Origin: Lingula anatina
Taxonomy: Eukaryota; Brachiopoda; Lingulata; Lingulida; Lingulidae
NCBI RefSeq assembly: GCF_001039355.2
Contig: NW_019775502.1
Location: 903,142 to 967,141 of the forward strand
Reading direction: 5' to 3'
DNA: 64,000 nt
Part shown: piece by piece, positions 31,718-42,400 of the stretch
Numbering within the stretch: position 1 is the first letter of the stretch
How the letters are laid out: each line of letters starts with the position of its first letter
Notes under the pieces: generated by a model
Told to the model about the DNA's origin: nothing
The model's input: the letters and a program-made list of their open reading frames with translations, nothing else
Databases searched by the model: none
Program-made: the position numbers and the translations under genes

Positions 31718-34700
31718 ATGGCGTCCTATCCAATAACATTAGAGAACCAGATCAGGATACAAAAAAACTGGGAAGCTATATGTGATGATCTTGAAGTTAG
31801 GGTGATATCCAAAAGACTCGTCACGACTGACGTGATAACTACCACACAGTGTGAAGACATCCTGCAGGAACCAACACGTTTGAAACAAACCCAAAAGTTG
31901 TTGAATCTTCTGCTTACTGGAGACAACCAGAAGTTTGACAAACTTGTCTCATGTCTCCAGGAAGATTACGCGTGGCTCGTTACTGGACTTCAGAACACGT
32001 CAGTGACAGAGGAAGACAAACAAAAGCGAATAAGTAATTTCAAACTTTGTTTAACTCATTGGGATCATTCCTATTCAGACACTCTGCAGTTTTTCTCACT
32101 AAAGTGCAGCTAACGCAATCAGCTTAATGTCTGACACTCCTGCTCCAGCAGCTCAAGGGTAAAGGAAGGTCAGGTAATTAAGCTGATTACATTGTTTACA
32201 CTTACCCAGAATCGCCGCAGACATAGGTTGACTTGGCGGATGTGATGTCTGACTCTGAATGCGGTCATTTGAATACCGTACACTGTTGAAATCACATCCC
32301 CTAGTTTGTTGTGAAATCCAATAACATCTCTGTCAAATTGTTGGTCAGCCTAATAATATGATACAAATATTTTCTATTTTTACAATGTAATAGGTATTAT
32401 TCTTTAGGATTATATTGGCAATTTGAGACTGTCAGCATTATTGCAGTTACGTAGGAGACAATAACGTGTGTCTGAACTGCTTATCTGTGAATATTTCATC
32501 ATAGGATGAGTCATATTTTCAGGGTCCGTTCTGGAGACGTGTTCTATACCACAAAAACCGGCGTGCTTTGTGGGACGCGAAGAAGATGTTAAGAAGATAA
32601 CAGACATTTTTCTACAGGACATGCGTCGTCTTGCTGTAATAAAATCTTTCGGAGGCCAAGGTAAGACCGCTTTGGCAGCTGTAATAGGCCACACATTTGT
32701 GTCAAAATGGGGTATACGTTCAATAATGGCTGACATGAAGAATGTTTCATTTGCAGATGATATTCCTTTGTCCCTTCTTCTTGCTTTAAAATCATCATCA
32801 GGGTTAAGCAGTGGCGACACCAACGCTGATAGTCCCATAGCCAACGCCTGTCAAGAAATAAGTTCAGCCGTGACTGACATGGATGGTGCTTCATTTGCAG
32901 ACGATGTTCCTTTGCCCCTTCTTCTCGCTTTAAAATCAGCAGCAGGGTTTATCAGTGGTGCCACCAACGCTGATCGTCTCATAACCAAGGCCTGTCAGGA
33001 GATATCGTCGTACGGCAAAAAGATGCTCATCATACTTGACAACTGTGAGAGTGCTCTTGAGGACAATACGCAAAACCATTTCTATACCATACTACAGCGG
33101 TTGGTTTCTTACTGTAACAACGCCTACATTTTATGTACAACTCGCCGTACAATTCAGTTACCAAACACAGAGGTGCCTGTTCACGACCTTGATTTTCTGA
33201 CAGCAGATGAATCATGCGACGTGTTGCAGTCGTATTCACAAAATTTGTGTCGTGAAGACGGCAAACACTTGGGTGAAAAATGTGGCTTTGTAGCACTGCT
33301 GCTTCATATTCTTGGCTACTTACTGCGCCAAGGTCACAGAACAATTGATATAATCGAGGAGCTGGCCTCAAAAACGTTTTTTGCCCTAAAACTTCCACCC
33401 TTTACACCCGAGCACCTAGACCCTGCAGCCTGTATAAACCTGTCTTATAAACGATTGGGCCTGGGAATGCAAGAATCAGTTCAAATACTGTCTCTTTTTC
33501 CAACAAGCTTTAACGCAGATGATGCATTCAATCTCTTGACAAAGCATCAAATTAGTCTTACTATGTTTAATTGCAGAACTTGTCTTCAAACTCTTTGTGA
33601 CGCTTCGTTTCTGGGGTATGATGCAGCCAGTGGGACGTATGCTATGCATAGTGTTATACAGGCATTCGCACAAAAACATGCTTCCGAAGAAAATATGGAT
33701 AATTTTAAACAGATATTCATGACGTATATGGAGCACAGAATAAATGAGATGTACGCATTTGCTGAAACAGAAAATATCCGCGATGCAACAAAATTGTTTG
33801 AAAAAGACAAGGATGTTTATCTTACCTGTATCGGTATTTTTAAGTCAATGCGCCCAGTCTCAAAGGAAGTAACTTGTAGCACTGCAAAAAAAATTGGCTT
33901 ACAGTCTAAGACAGATAGGCAGGTTAGACGATTCTCTCAGATGTTTCAAACAAGCACTTGAAACCACTATGGGGCACGGAGAACAAAGTGACTTTGACCT
34001 GGCGTTCTTGTATTACAATATAGGGTATCTACAGGGAAAACTTGGAAATTCATCTGCTTCCATTGAATGTCTATCTAAAGCAAAAGACATGTACGAGAAG
34101 CAAGATGAACGCTGTGCTTACAAACAATATTGTAAGTGCTGTTATTATTTGACATCACAGCTGCGTGGATTAGAAGAAAACCATGCACGTTGTCTCGATA
34201 TCCTGAACAACTGTTTTGACAAGGCCGTTGCTCATCAAGATTTAAGTATGAAATATCTTGCACAGGCCGGAATTTCAATAATCAAAGCCAGACAAGGAGA
34301 AGAGGAGGCCGTTATGTTTACCTTGCACGACATACTCAATGAAAGCCCCGAAACAGATGGTAAGGAAGACGGAGTGGGTTTGGATGCTTTGAATGATGCA
34401 GCCGTATCTTTGCGTGAAATTGGGAAAAATAAAGAATTAGTGCCATTACACAAACGGGTAGTTGCTCTAGCAGAGGACTGCTATGGCGAACATCTTATCA
34501 CTATAGCTGCTCTCGTGAATACGGGTATTGCCATGATTGCAGCTGGAGATAAAGATGAGGCCATAGATGTTTTTAAAACAGCTACGTCTATGACCGAAAA
34601 GACACTGGGAGAATATCACGAACTGACAGCAGCCATACTACAAACATTAGCTGGTGTGATATCTGCACAGGGAAACCACGCAGAGGCTCTTAGTACATAC

Positions 34701-35905
34701 CAGAGAGCTCTTCGTATACAGGAGCAAGTGCTGGGTGAAAGTAGCAGTACAGCCAGTACACTGCATTTCATGGGTCGTGATATGATAGAGATGGGCAATG
34801 CAGACGGTGCTGTGGATGTCCTCAGGAGAGCTTTGGCTATGGAGGAGAAGATACTGGGAGAATATCACGAACCGACAGCAGCCACAATACATCAATTACA
34901 CTGTAGCTCGTGCCATATCTGCACAGGGAAACCACGCAGAGGCTCTTAGTACATACCAGAGAGCTCTTCGTATAGCTGAGCAAGTGCTGGGTGAAAGTCA
35001 CAGTACAGCCAGTACACTGCATAACATGGGTCAGGAAATGATAGAGATGGGCAATGCAGACGGTGCTGTGGATGTCCTCAGGAGAGCTTTGGCTATGGAG
35101 GAGAAGATACTGGGAGAATATCACGAACTGACAGCAGCCACAATACATGAATTAGCTCGTACCATATCTGCACAGGGAAACCACTCAGAGGCTCTTAGTA
35201 CATACCAGAGAGCTCTTCGTATACAGGAGCAAGTGCTGGGTGAAAGTCGCAGTACAGCCAATACACTGCACTGCATAGGTCAGGAAATGATAGAGATGGG
35301 CAATGCAGACGGTGCTGTGGATGTCCTCAGGAGAGCTTTGGCTATGGAGGAGAAGATACTGGGAGAATATCACGAACCGACAGCAGCCACAATACATCAA
35401 TTACACTGTAGCTCGTGCCATATCTGCACAGGGAAACCACGCAGAGGCTCTTAGTACATACCAGAGAGCTCTTCGTATAGCTGAGCAAGTGCTGGGTGAA
35501 AGTCACAGTACAGCCGATACACTGCATAACATGGGTCAGGAAATGATAGCGCTGGGCAATGCAGACGGTGCTGTGGATGTCCTCAGGAGAGCAGTAGCTA
35601 TGGAGGAGAAGATACTGGGAGAATATCACGAGCAGACAGCAGCCACAATACATGAATTAGCTAGTGCCATATCTGCACAGGGAAACCACTCAGAGGCTCT
35701 TACTACATACCAGAGAGCCCTACTCATAAAGGAGCAAGTGCTGGGTGAGTGTTTCAGTACAGCCAATACACTGCACTGCATAGGTCAAGAATTGATACTG
35801 CTGCATAAAAAAGACGAAGCCATGATTGCTTTCGTTAGGGCGCTAGTTATGGGGATGAAAACCACTGGATTAATATCGCGCTCAGGCAGCAGTGACAAAA
35901 CATGA
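31718..35905 (+). pseudogene. CARD-NB-ARC-TPR receptor, copy A (frameshifted)
   Basis: Two exons as in copy B: 31718-32033 (CARD) and from 32523 (NB-ARC and TPR). The start is the GCC-ATG-G context just after an acceptor-like TTGCAG. The ~105-residue CARD is followed by F-V-G-R-E-E-D, Walker A G-G-Q-G-K-T, Walker B L-I-I-L-D and I-L-C-T-T-R. The frame breaks three times. An extra A in an eight-A run (33886-33893) precedes the TPR region, and an identical 7-base insertion relative to copy B occurs in two TPR repeats (about 34896 and 35401). Only five 83-residue TPR-pair units are present, against eleven in B. It would encode a truncated CARD-NB-ARC protein without the sensor repeats. This could still be expressed as a short form, but I infer a pseudogene. 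Confidence 0.82.
32102..32203. mobile_element. Small inverted-repeat element in the intron of NB-ARC gene A
   Basis: About 102 bp with ends AAGTGCAGCTAACGCAATCA and, at the right, the complement of a similar string (TTAAGCTGATTACATTG, then ACTT). A central GTCTGAC/GTCAG pair adds to the fold. It occupies the same intron position as 50437-50538 in gene B, so it was there before the duplication. Confidence 0.6.
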
Positions 35906-35938
35906 TCTCCGCTGCAATTATTAGAAAGCACTTGTTAG

Positions 35939-36172
35939 TGCTGTGCAAGCACCAGGACAGCTAGTACAATCCGAAAGGAAGGCCACCTGGAAAATACAGA
36001 TACCGGTTGTGATTATGACGTCCTCGGAAGAGCATTGACTGTGGTCGCCATACTAGATAACCTTATATGTGGTTTACTGCAGGACGTTACATTATACGAG
36101 ACTAAAAGAGAAAGAGCTAGAATCCTTGTGAATCTGGATCAACTTATGAGCGATAAGGGTGAAACTGTATAA
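35939..36172 (+). pseudogene. Relic TPR unit and former C-terminus beyond the stop of copy A
   Basis: A 77-codon frame begins right after an in-frame TAG. It contains S-T-R-T-A-S-T-I and D-V-L-G-R-A-L-T-V, clear echoes of the repeat consensus (S-x-S-T-A-S-T-L ... D-V-L-R-R-A-L-A), and ends with a charged tail K-R-E-R-A-R. This tail differs from the hydrophobic tail of copy B, so the ancestor may have had another C-terminus. Confidence 0.6.
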
Positions 36173-36491
36173 TATATATGGGAATATATCTTTATTAGAT
36201 AATATCTAAGTACCTGACACGCAAAATATGTTGAATTCGAACTGCAATGCATTCAGCAGAGCTTAAGAAAATAGATTTTTTTGTCCTCGTAAAACATTCG
36301 CTAGTGTGCCATTATTTATGACCTTAATCTCCTTTTAATGCCATAAAAATTGCGCGACTTTTGCGCACATTGATTAGCGAAACTACTAGATATTATGCAT
36401 AATGACCGTTGACAATGAGGCAAACTGATTTTGGTGTACCGACTATTTACTATGGTATCGGCCATAGCTGTCAAACTTTGCAAATGGCAAG

Positions 36492-37787
36492 CACGCGTTA
36501 TGTGTTTATATTTTCAGGAGATAATGTTTTTAGATAAGCAATTAACTATTTAAACATTAGGATTATCTTTTTCCTTTAAAAAACACTATGTATTTTTCAT
36601 TTAAAATTTTAAATACAGCAAATCCAATTAAATTAAGCAAAATTAAACCTGTTTTACGTTTCATTGTGGACTAATGACATTCAAATGCAGATTCACCGCG
36701 GAGCAGTTCCTTTCAATGGCAGATGGTCAAAATTGCCGCTACTATTCAGGGGCACTGTAAAGCTAACAAAGAAAAGGTATAATGAACAAGATACCTTGAT
36801 AGTGTCCGTAGACTCAGGGTAGAAGTGGAGTACGTGAGCTTGAAGAGGCAGAGAAAGTGTTTACTGAACCTTTGCCGGTAAACGAGTTCGCGTCTTCGAA
36901 GGACCAGCCTGAGCCTCTTCTTCCATAATGTCTTTTCGTGCCGACATGATTCCGTTTAAACTAGGTCAAAGCACGAGAGTCTCGCGACAGCCAAAAGTCT
37001 AGGGTTCAAGCATGAACATGGCCTTCGTACTGAAAAAAAAAAACATCGCTAAAAAGTGGAATTTGATTAATTGCTTTTTCATTTTTAAATTTTTATATTG
37101 TTGTGTATACGTATTATTAATCGTTAGATAGTATGGGAAAATTGTCGCTTACCCCATGAATATCCGTTTTCTGGGACTTTTCCTGCCAAAATGAAGGACA
37201 GTTGTCATAACTTATTTACGAATTTTGATTTTACATATTTTTGCAAAATTACAATGAAATAGTTGGATAAAGTGGACCCAGCCAACTTTTTACAAAGAAA
37301 TCAAACCTTGAGTAGGCGCAAAATACTGAATCATTAAACCGAATGTTATAAAGCTATCCAAAAGAAATTGTACAAATACTGAAATGAAACTTTTATAACA
37401 TAGAATGGAATTCACTTACACCTCATGAAATCTTAAAGAAATTTTCGAACGAGTTTTGTCACAAACCTGGACAACACGAAAACTTTCAAGGGGAAGGTCA
37501 GTCACAAGTAAATTTTAAACAAGGCTTTAGAACTCGACTAAATGAAGACAAACACCCAAACAGTGATTTCTGTCTCAAACAACAACAAAAACAACATCTA
37601 CTGCAACTTCCGTTACTGCTTCTTATTATTAATTAACTTAAAATATAAAATCCATTTAAAATTCATAAGATCCATAATGTTCACTAGATGTTATAGTGAT
37701 GATTTAAAAATAAAAGCGATTTGAATAAGTGTAAAACAAACCGCAACTCTCTCTCTCTCTCGTGAGATCAAACAAAATATACATACG
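36492..37787 (+). repeat. Repeat R, first copy (mate at 60184-61857)
   Basis: It starts CACGCGTTATGTGTTTATAT and ends near the CT tract and GTGAGATCAAACAAAATATA. It matches 60184-61857 along nearly its entire length at high identity, except for a ~380-bp insertion in the other copy. It follows the NB-ARC gene in both places. On the minus strand both copies keep a short frame M-E-E-(E/K)-A-Q-A-G-P-S-K-T-R-T-R-L-P. On the plus strand both keep a Gln-rich open stretch near the end. Neither is a recognisable protein. Confidence 0.8.
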
Positions 37788-38937
37788 CTTAATAATAATG
37801 CAGTTGGCAGTTGCGGGTGCCAAGAAAAAAAGAACGCAGTCTTCCAATAACAATAGCTCAAACATTTCTATTTATTAAGTATGTTGCTTTTCTGAAGCTT
37901 TCTTCCATTTCCCATGTTTTTGATCACTCTGATGTACTTTGAAATATATCAGTACCGCAATTGTAAAAGTAAACATGTAATATCTCTCTGCCCTGGATAT
38001 TTTGTCCTTTGGCCAAGCGTCTTATCACGCAGTAGGAAGGGGGGGCGATGGACACCTGAACGCCTGTCAAGGAAACAGCTAGGCCATTGTTCGACCATGC
38101 GGCGCAGGGTTGGGAGTACCTGCGGCCTTTTGGTAAGGGTAGATCCCGGCGGCACTGTACCAATGCAAGAGTAGCAAAACCTGGTCAAAAGTTGCAAGGC
38201 AGTGACGTGGAGCTGAGGACAAAAACTAGGGAAGATATATCAACATATGGTCTGCTGTTTGTTTTCTGAGTTTATCTAAGATTGGAATTATTTATCAATA
38301 ATAATAATACATGTAACCTATTTTAGCCTGGAGGTACGTTTTGGTGTGTATGCAAACTTTTTTTTTACTTTATCATTTTGCATGTTTAGTGCTATTTTGT
38401 TCATAGAGCCAGCACATTACTATAATGCACATGTGCTGTGTTTTAAATATGTAAATACCCAACTTAAAAATATTTATGAACTATATAGAACACCGCATAG
38501 TTCCATAAATGTTTCATATAACGACCTTAAGACTATAAAAGATTCCACATTTTGACCCAGTTGTAAATGCTTAGCCTGAAGAGCGAGGTCATTTCACTCT
38601 TGGCTATAAATAGGTTAACTGGTACATGTGTAGAAAGGTGGTTACAGGTCACGTTGTAGTTGATATCGACCGGGTCAAACTTTAGTTTTTCAGGACATTG
38701 GAAATGTACCTCTCTGTTATATCAGCGTTATTCTGCCATTTACGTTTACTGAAAACGGCACGTGGCAAAGAGATTGAAGAGAGGTGAGTTTCCACTCTAT
38801 TTTTTCCGCTTTTAAGCTTATTAAAATATCTACCAGCGTCCTTGTTTTTGGCACCTATCACATCGACAGTAAGGAAGTAAGTAAGTCTATGAGTTTTTTA
38901 TAATTAAATTTGCTTTTTATATGAAGTTGCTTCAGAA
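37788..38937. other. Intergenic sequence before the orphan SDR exon
   Basis: No recognised gene. A G+C-richer patch around 38020-38220 has overlapping short frames in four readings and no family resemblance. Confidence 0.45.
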
Positions 38938-39069
38938 ATGGATCGCTGGGCAGGGCGCTTTGCCTTTGTAACAGGAGCATCCAAAGGGATAGGAGCAGCC
39001 ATTGCACGTGCTCTGGTTAAGAATGGTATGGTGGTGGTTGGATGTGCCAGACACGTGGAAGGAATGCAG
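38938..39069 (+). pseudogene. Orphan first coding exon of a third DHRS11-like SDR
   Basis: The 132-bp exon is the same length as exon 1 of both complete SDRs, with TTCAG before the ATG and GTGTG after the last Gln codon. It encodes an undamaged Rossmann start with T-G-A-S-K-G-I-G and V-V-G-C-A-R. The homologous intron 1 start with its (AAT)n tract follows, and similarity to copy 2's intron continues to about 39417. Then the complex repeat begins and none of exons 2-7 is found. It is therefore a truncated duplicate rather than a gene. Confidence 0.85.
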
Positions 39070-39080
39070 GTGTGTTTTTA

Positions 39081-39081
39081 A

Positions 39082-39119
<38 letters not shown>

Positions 39120-39134
39120 TAATAATAATAATAA
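39081..39134. repeat. (AAT)n microsatellite after the orphan SDR exon
   Basis: Homologous in position to 21749-21797. Confidence 0.95.
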
Positions 39135-39417
39135 CATCTATTTGCAAGTACAAGTTGAACGTTAATTCAGAATTACAGTGAACGAAATAGAACTGCAGAT
39201 TGTGTCACTGAGTAATCCTAAAAATATAATATCAAGGGCAATAAAATACGTATTCAAAAAGATTAGTAAAAGTTCTGTGTCCATAAAAATGACCAGTGGC
39301 CAATATGCAGTTTGCTGCAAACCACTATGACGTCCTCCATCTACAATTCTCCGTCTTTCCTTTCTTTTTCTTTTTATTTTCAATGTATTCCACTGGCACC
39401 GAATAATTGGTCACCGC

Positions 39418-42400
39418 CAATCACACGTGTATGTCGCGACAGTGTGGTTGGTACGTACGCACACAACTCCAGAGTCAGAGTTGCATTTACATACAGTACG
39501 CATGCGCACCTTCTCCAACAAATAAATAAACCACCACAGGTACCTTGTATGACCTGTGAGACTTAATTCCTATCTTTGCTTTCTTTGACACAGTTATTGG
39601 TTAGGCGTCAATACGGTTCTAGAAGGATGCCTGTCACAAGCAAACAAAATTATACGTCATAAGATAAGAGTCGTCTCGTAACAGTTAAATGCGTCATTCC
39701 AAGGTGACCTTCCTTCCAGAAAAGTTGCACACAGACCAGTTAGATTCTGAATTAACAGCACTAAAGAAAAATCGAACAGAGAACTTGAAAGAGGGAATTT
39801 GAAGGACAATCTTTGAAGGCAGTAAAATGCAGCATCTCTGCCTATCGTACGATTGCCATACGTAGGAGTATTATGGTAAGGAACAAACTTAATAATAGAT
39901 GTTAACTGTACATGCAACACATAAAAGGATGTCACTGTAATGTTAAGTCCTCCTCATCAAGACGTCCTATTTTCTCCTTAAATATTCTCTAGCTTAAATG
40001 TCAATAAAGGCATTTTTCAGTATATAGTGAAATTGTTACCTTTGCACCAAAAACGCAATTTTCAAAAGCAAAAATACATGACATCCAGACGCCTTATTAA
40101 ATTTATAGGATTAAGTAAAAAAATCCACTGACAGGATTTTTGGCTTCTATCTTCAGTATAGGTATACAGTGATCGACTAGTGTCGATGAGGTGAGTACAT
40201 GCAAACTGATAAGACTGAGACTGGTAAATATACAGTTTACAAAAAGCACGGAGATACGTGATAACTGACACACAGCTCATGTGAGGGCAACAATATTATA
40301 AGTAGCACTGTCTTTAGAAAAAATATCCAATCTAAATGGACAGTGATTTTAGAGAAGAAATCAAGTAATGGGGCCTATTTTCCAATTTTGTCAAACGGAA
40401 GAAAAACTGTTATGTTGACAATTTTAGTTTTCCTTACAGCGTGAACGATGGTGTAAACAAAATATCTTTAATGCACAACTTGGATATAATTTGGTAGAGG
40501 GTTCGAGGCAAGCTGATAATTAACTTCAGTTCTGACATTACACGTATTGCATATTTCGTTGCATTTTATATGGATGCATTGAATAATCGCGAGAGGAGAC
40601 TGGTTTTTCTGCATGTCATAATTCTTCAAATCTAACGGTCTTGGTTTTATAAAGACAGGTGATTAACTTGGTTAAGTTTTTTATTTTTATCAAAGCACAA
40701 GTGCAATAATTGGCCCCGCTTTATCGAGATTTAGACAAGGGTATTGGACAAACTACCAGCCCGCCATACAAATCAAAGTTAATGTTCAACCTGTTCGCCC
40801 TCTTGGGGACTTCGTGTAATTACACTCTGATAAGATTGGGACTGGTAAATATACAGTTTACATATAGCACGGATATACGTGATTTCTGACACACACAGCT
40901 CATGTGAAGGCACCAAAATATCCAAAAAATATCATTTAAATGTTGACAGTGATTTCAGTGACGGAATCGAGTGATGAGGCCTTACAAATTATTTAAGACC
41001 ATACATGTATATGTAAGAATCAATATTAATATGAGGCGACAAGGTTAAAAGATGAATTGGTTTTTTCGAAAGGGTAGAAAACATTTATGCTTACATTTTA
41101 GTTGTCATACATGTATATTCAATACACCGTGCACGATGGTATAAACAAAAATATATTTAATCCCCATTATTAAGAAGGTATTATTTAGAAGAGAGCTCGA
41201 AAAAGGTTGATTATTAACTTCAGTTGTGGTGTTATATGAATATGCCCTTTTGATTTGGATGCATGGCATATTTGGTTTCATTTTATTTGGATGCATTACA
41301 TAATCACGAGCGGACACTGTAATTTTCCTTCATGTCATACTTTTGCTTAAACAACGGTCGTGGTTTTACAAAGACCGCCGTTTGTCCAACGTAGTTAACG
41401 GTATTATAGCGCTTCATTATCATTCATAAACCAATGATGAGTTTTTTCTGCATGTAATTGTTCAATAATGCATTTATTTTTGTGGCGATTTAAAACAATG
41501 AAAATGCCTCAAAAATATTAAATGTCGGCGTGTACATTTTAGTTGCAATGTATAAACATAGAAACATAGGCAACTCAAAGCTTTAATCGTCAATCTTCAG
41601 TCGCAAAGAGGTTTTCAATGGTTTTAAAATGGCTGCATTAGGTTGCTTATAGGTCACCTTATAGGTCATCTATATTGAAGTGAAATAGCAATCGGTATGG
41701 GGCGTAACTTTATCCCTGAACAAGATTTTATCACAAATATTGGCAAAGTTCTGTCCTGTCATTTTGGTTTAAATGTGTTGGTTTTGGAGTTATGAGCCCC
41801 TAATTACAGATTTTCAATACACAAAGGCGTAATTTTGCTTTATAAACAATAAAAAGTGAACTAAGACTTCTAGGAAAAAGCTCTGGTAGGGTTTTGGAGT
41901 AGGCCTACTTTATAGTGTCATTTTATCGGAATTGAAACTGTGATCATGGGTGGTCCTGTTAAAGAAAAAAATTGAGAAACCATTTCAGTTTTTACCCCAA
42001 AATCGCAATAATGACGTCATCGTACAATGGCGTGTGTAAACGTTCATTCATGTAGTCAATGAACACTGAGGATCTATTTATTACCCAAAAGAGTGTATGT
42101 AAGGCAATAAATACGAAGTTTGGGCGAAGGGTGACAATTTTCTTAAATATTCCATTTTTATTACAGCACAAGCGCAATAATTCGTCCCTCTTTATCGACA
42201 TTTAGACAAGGGTAACGAACCTAGCATTAGCCCGCCATACAAGTTAAGGTTGAACCTGCCCACCATATTGCTGACTTTATACGGATAAAGACTGATATCA
42301 CTGGTAAGTATATATGCACTGTAAAGATTATGCGAAGATACCTAATTTCTAACAAACATTTTAAATTATTAAAAGATGAGGACAAGAATGGTAATGGAGA

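Noticed and set aside
31458-31739. His/Thr-rich minus-strand frame
   Set aside because: Produced by the (GT)n(GA)n tract upstream of receptor A.
37914-38269. Overlapping frames in four readings
   Set aside because: A G+C-richer patch lacking stops by composition; no protein family resemblance in any reading.
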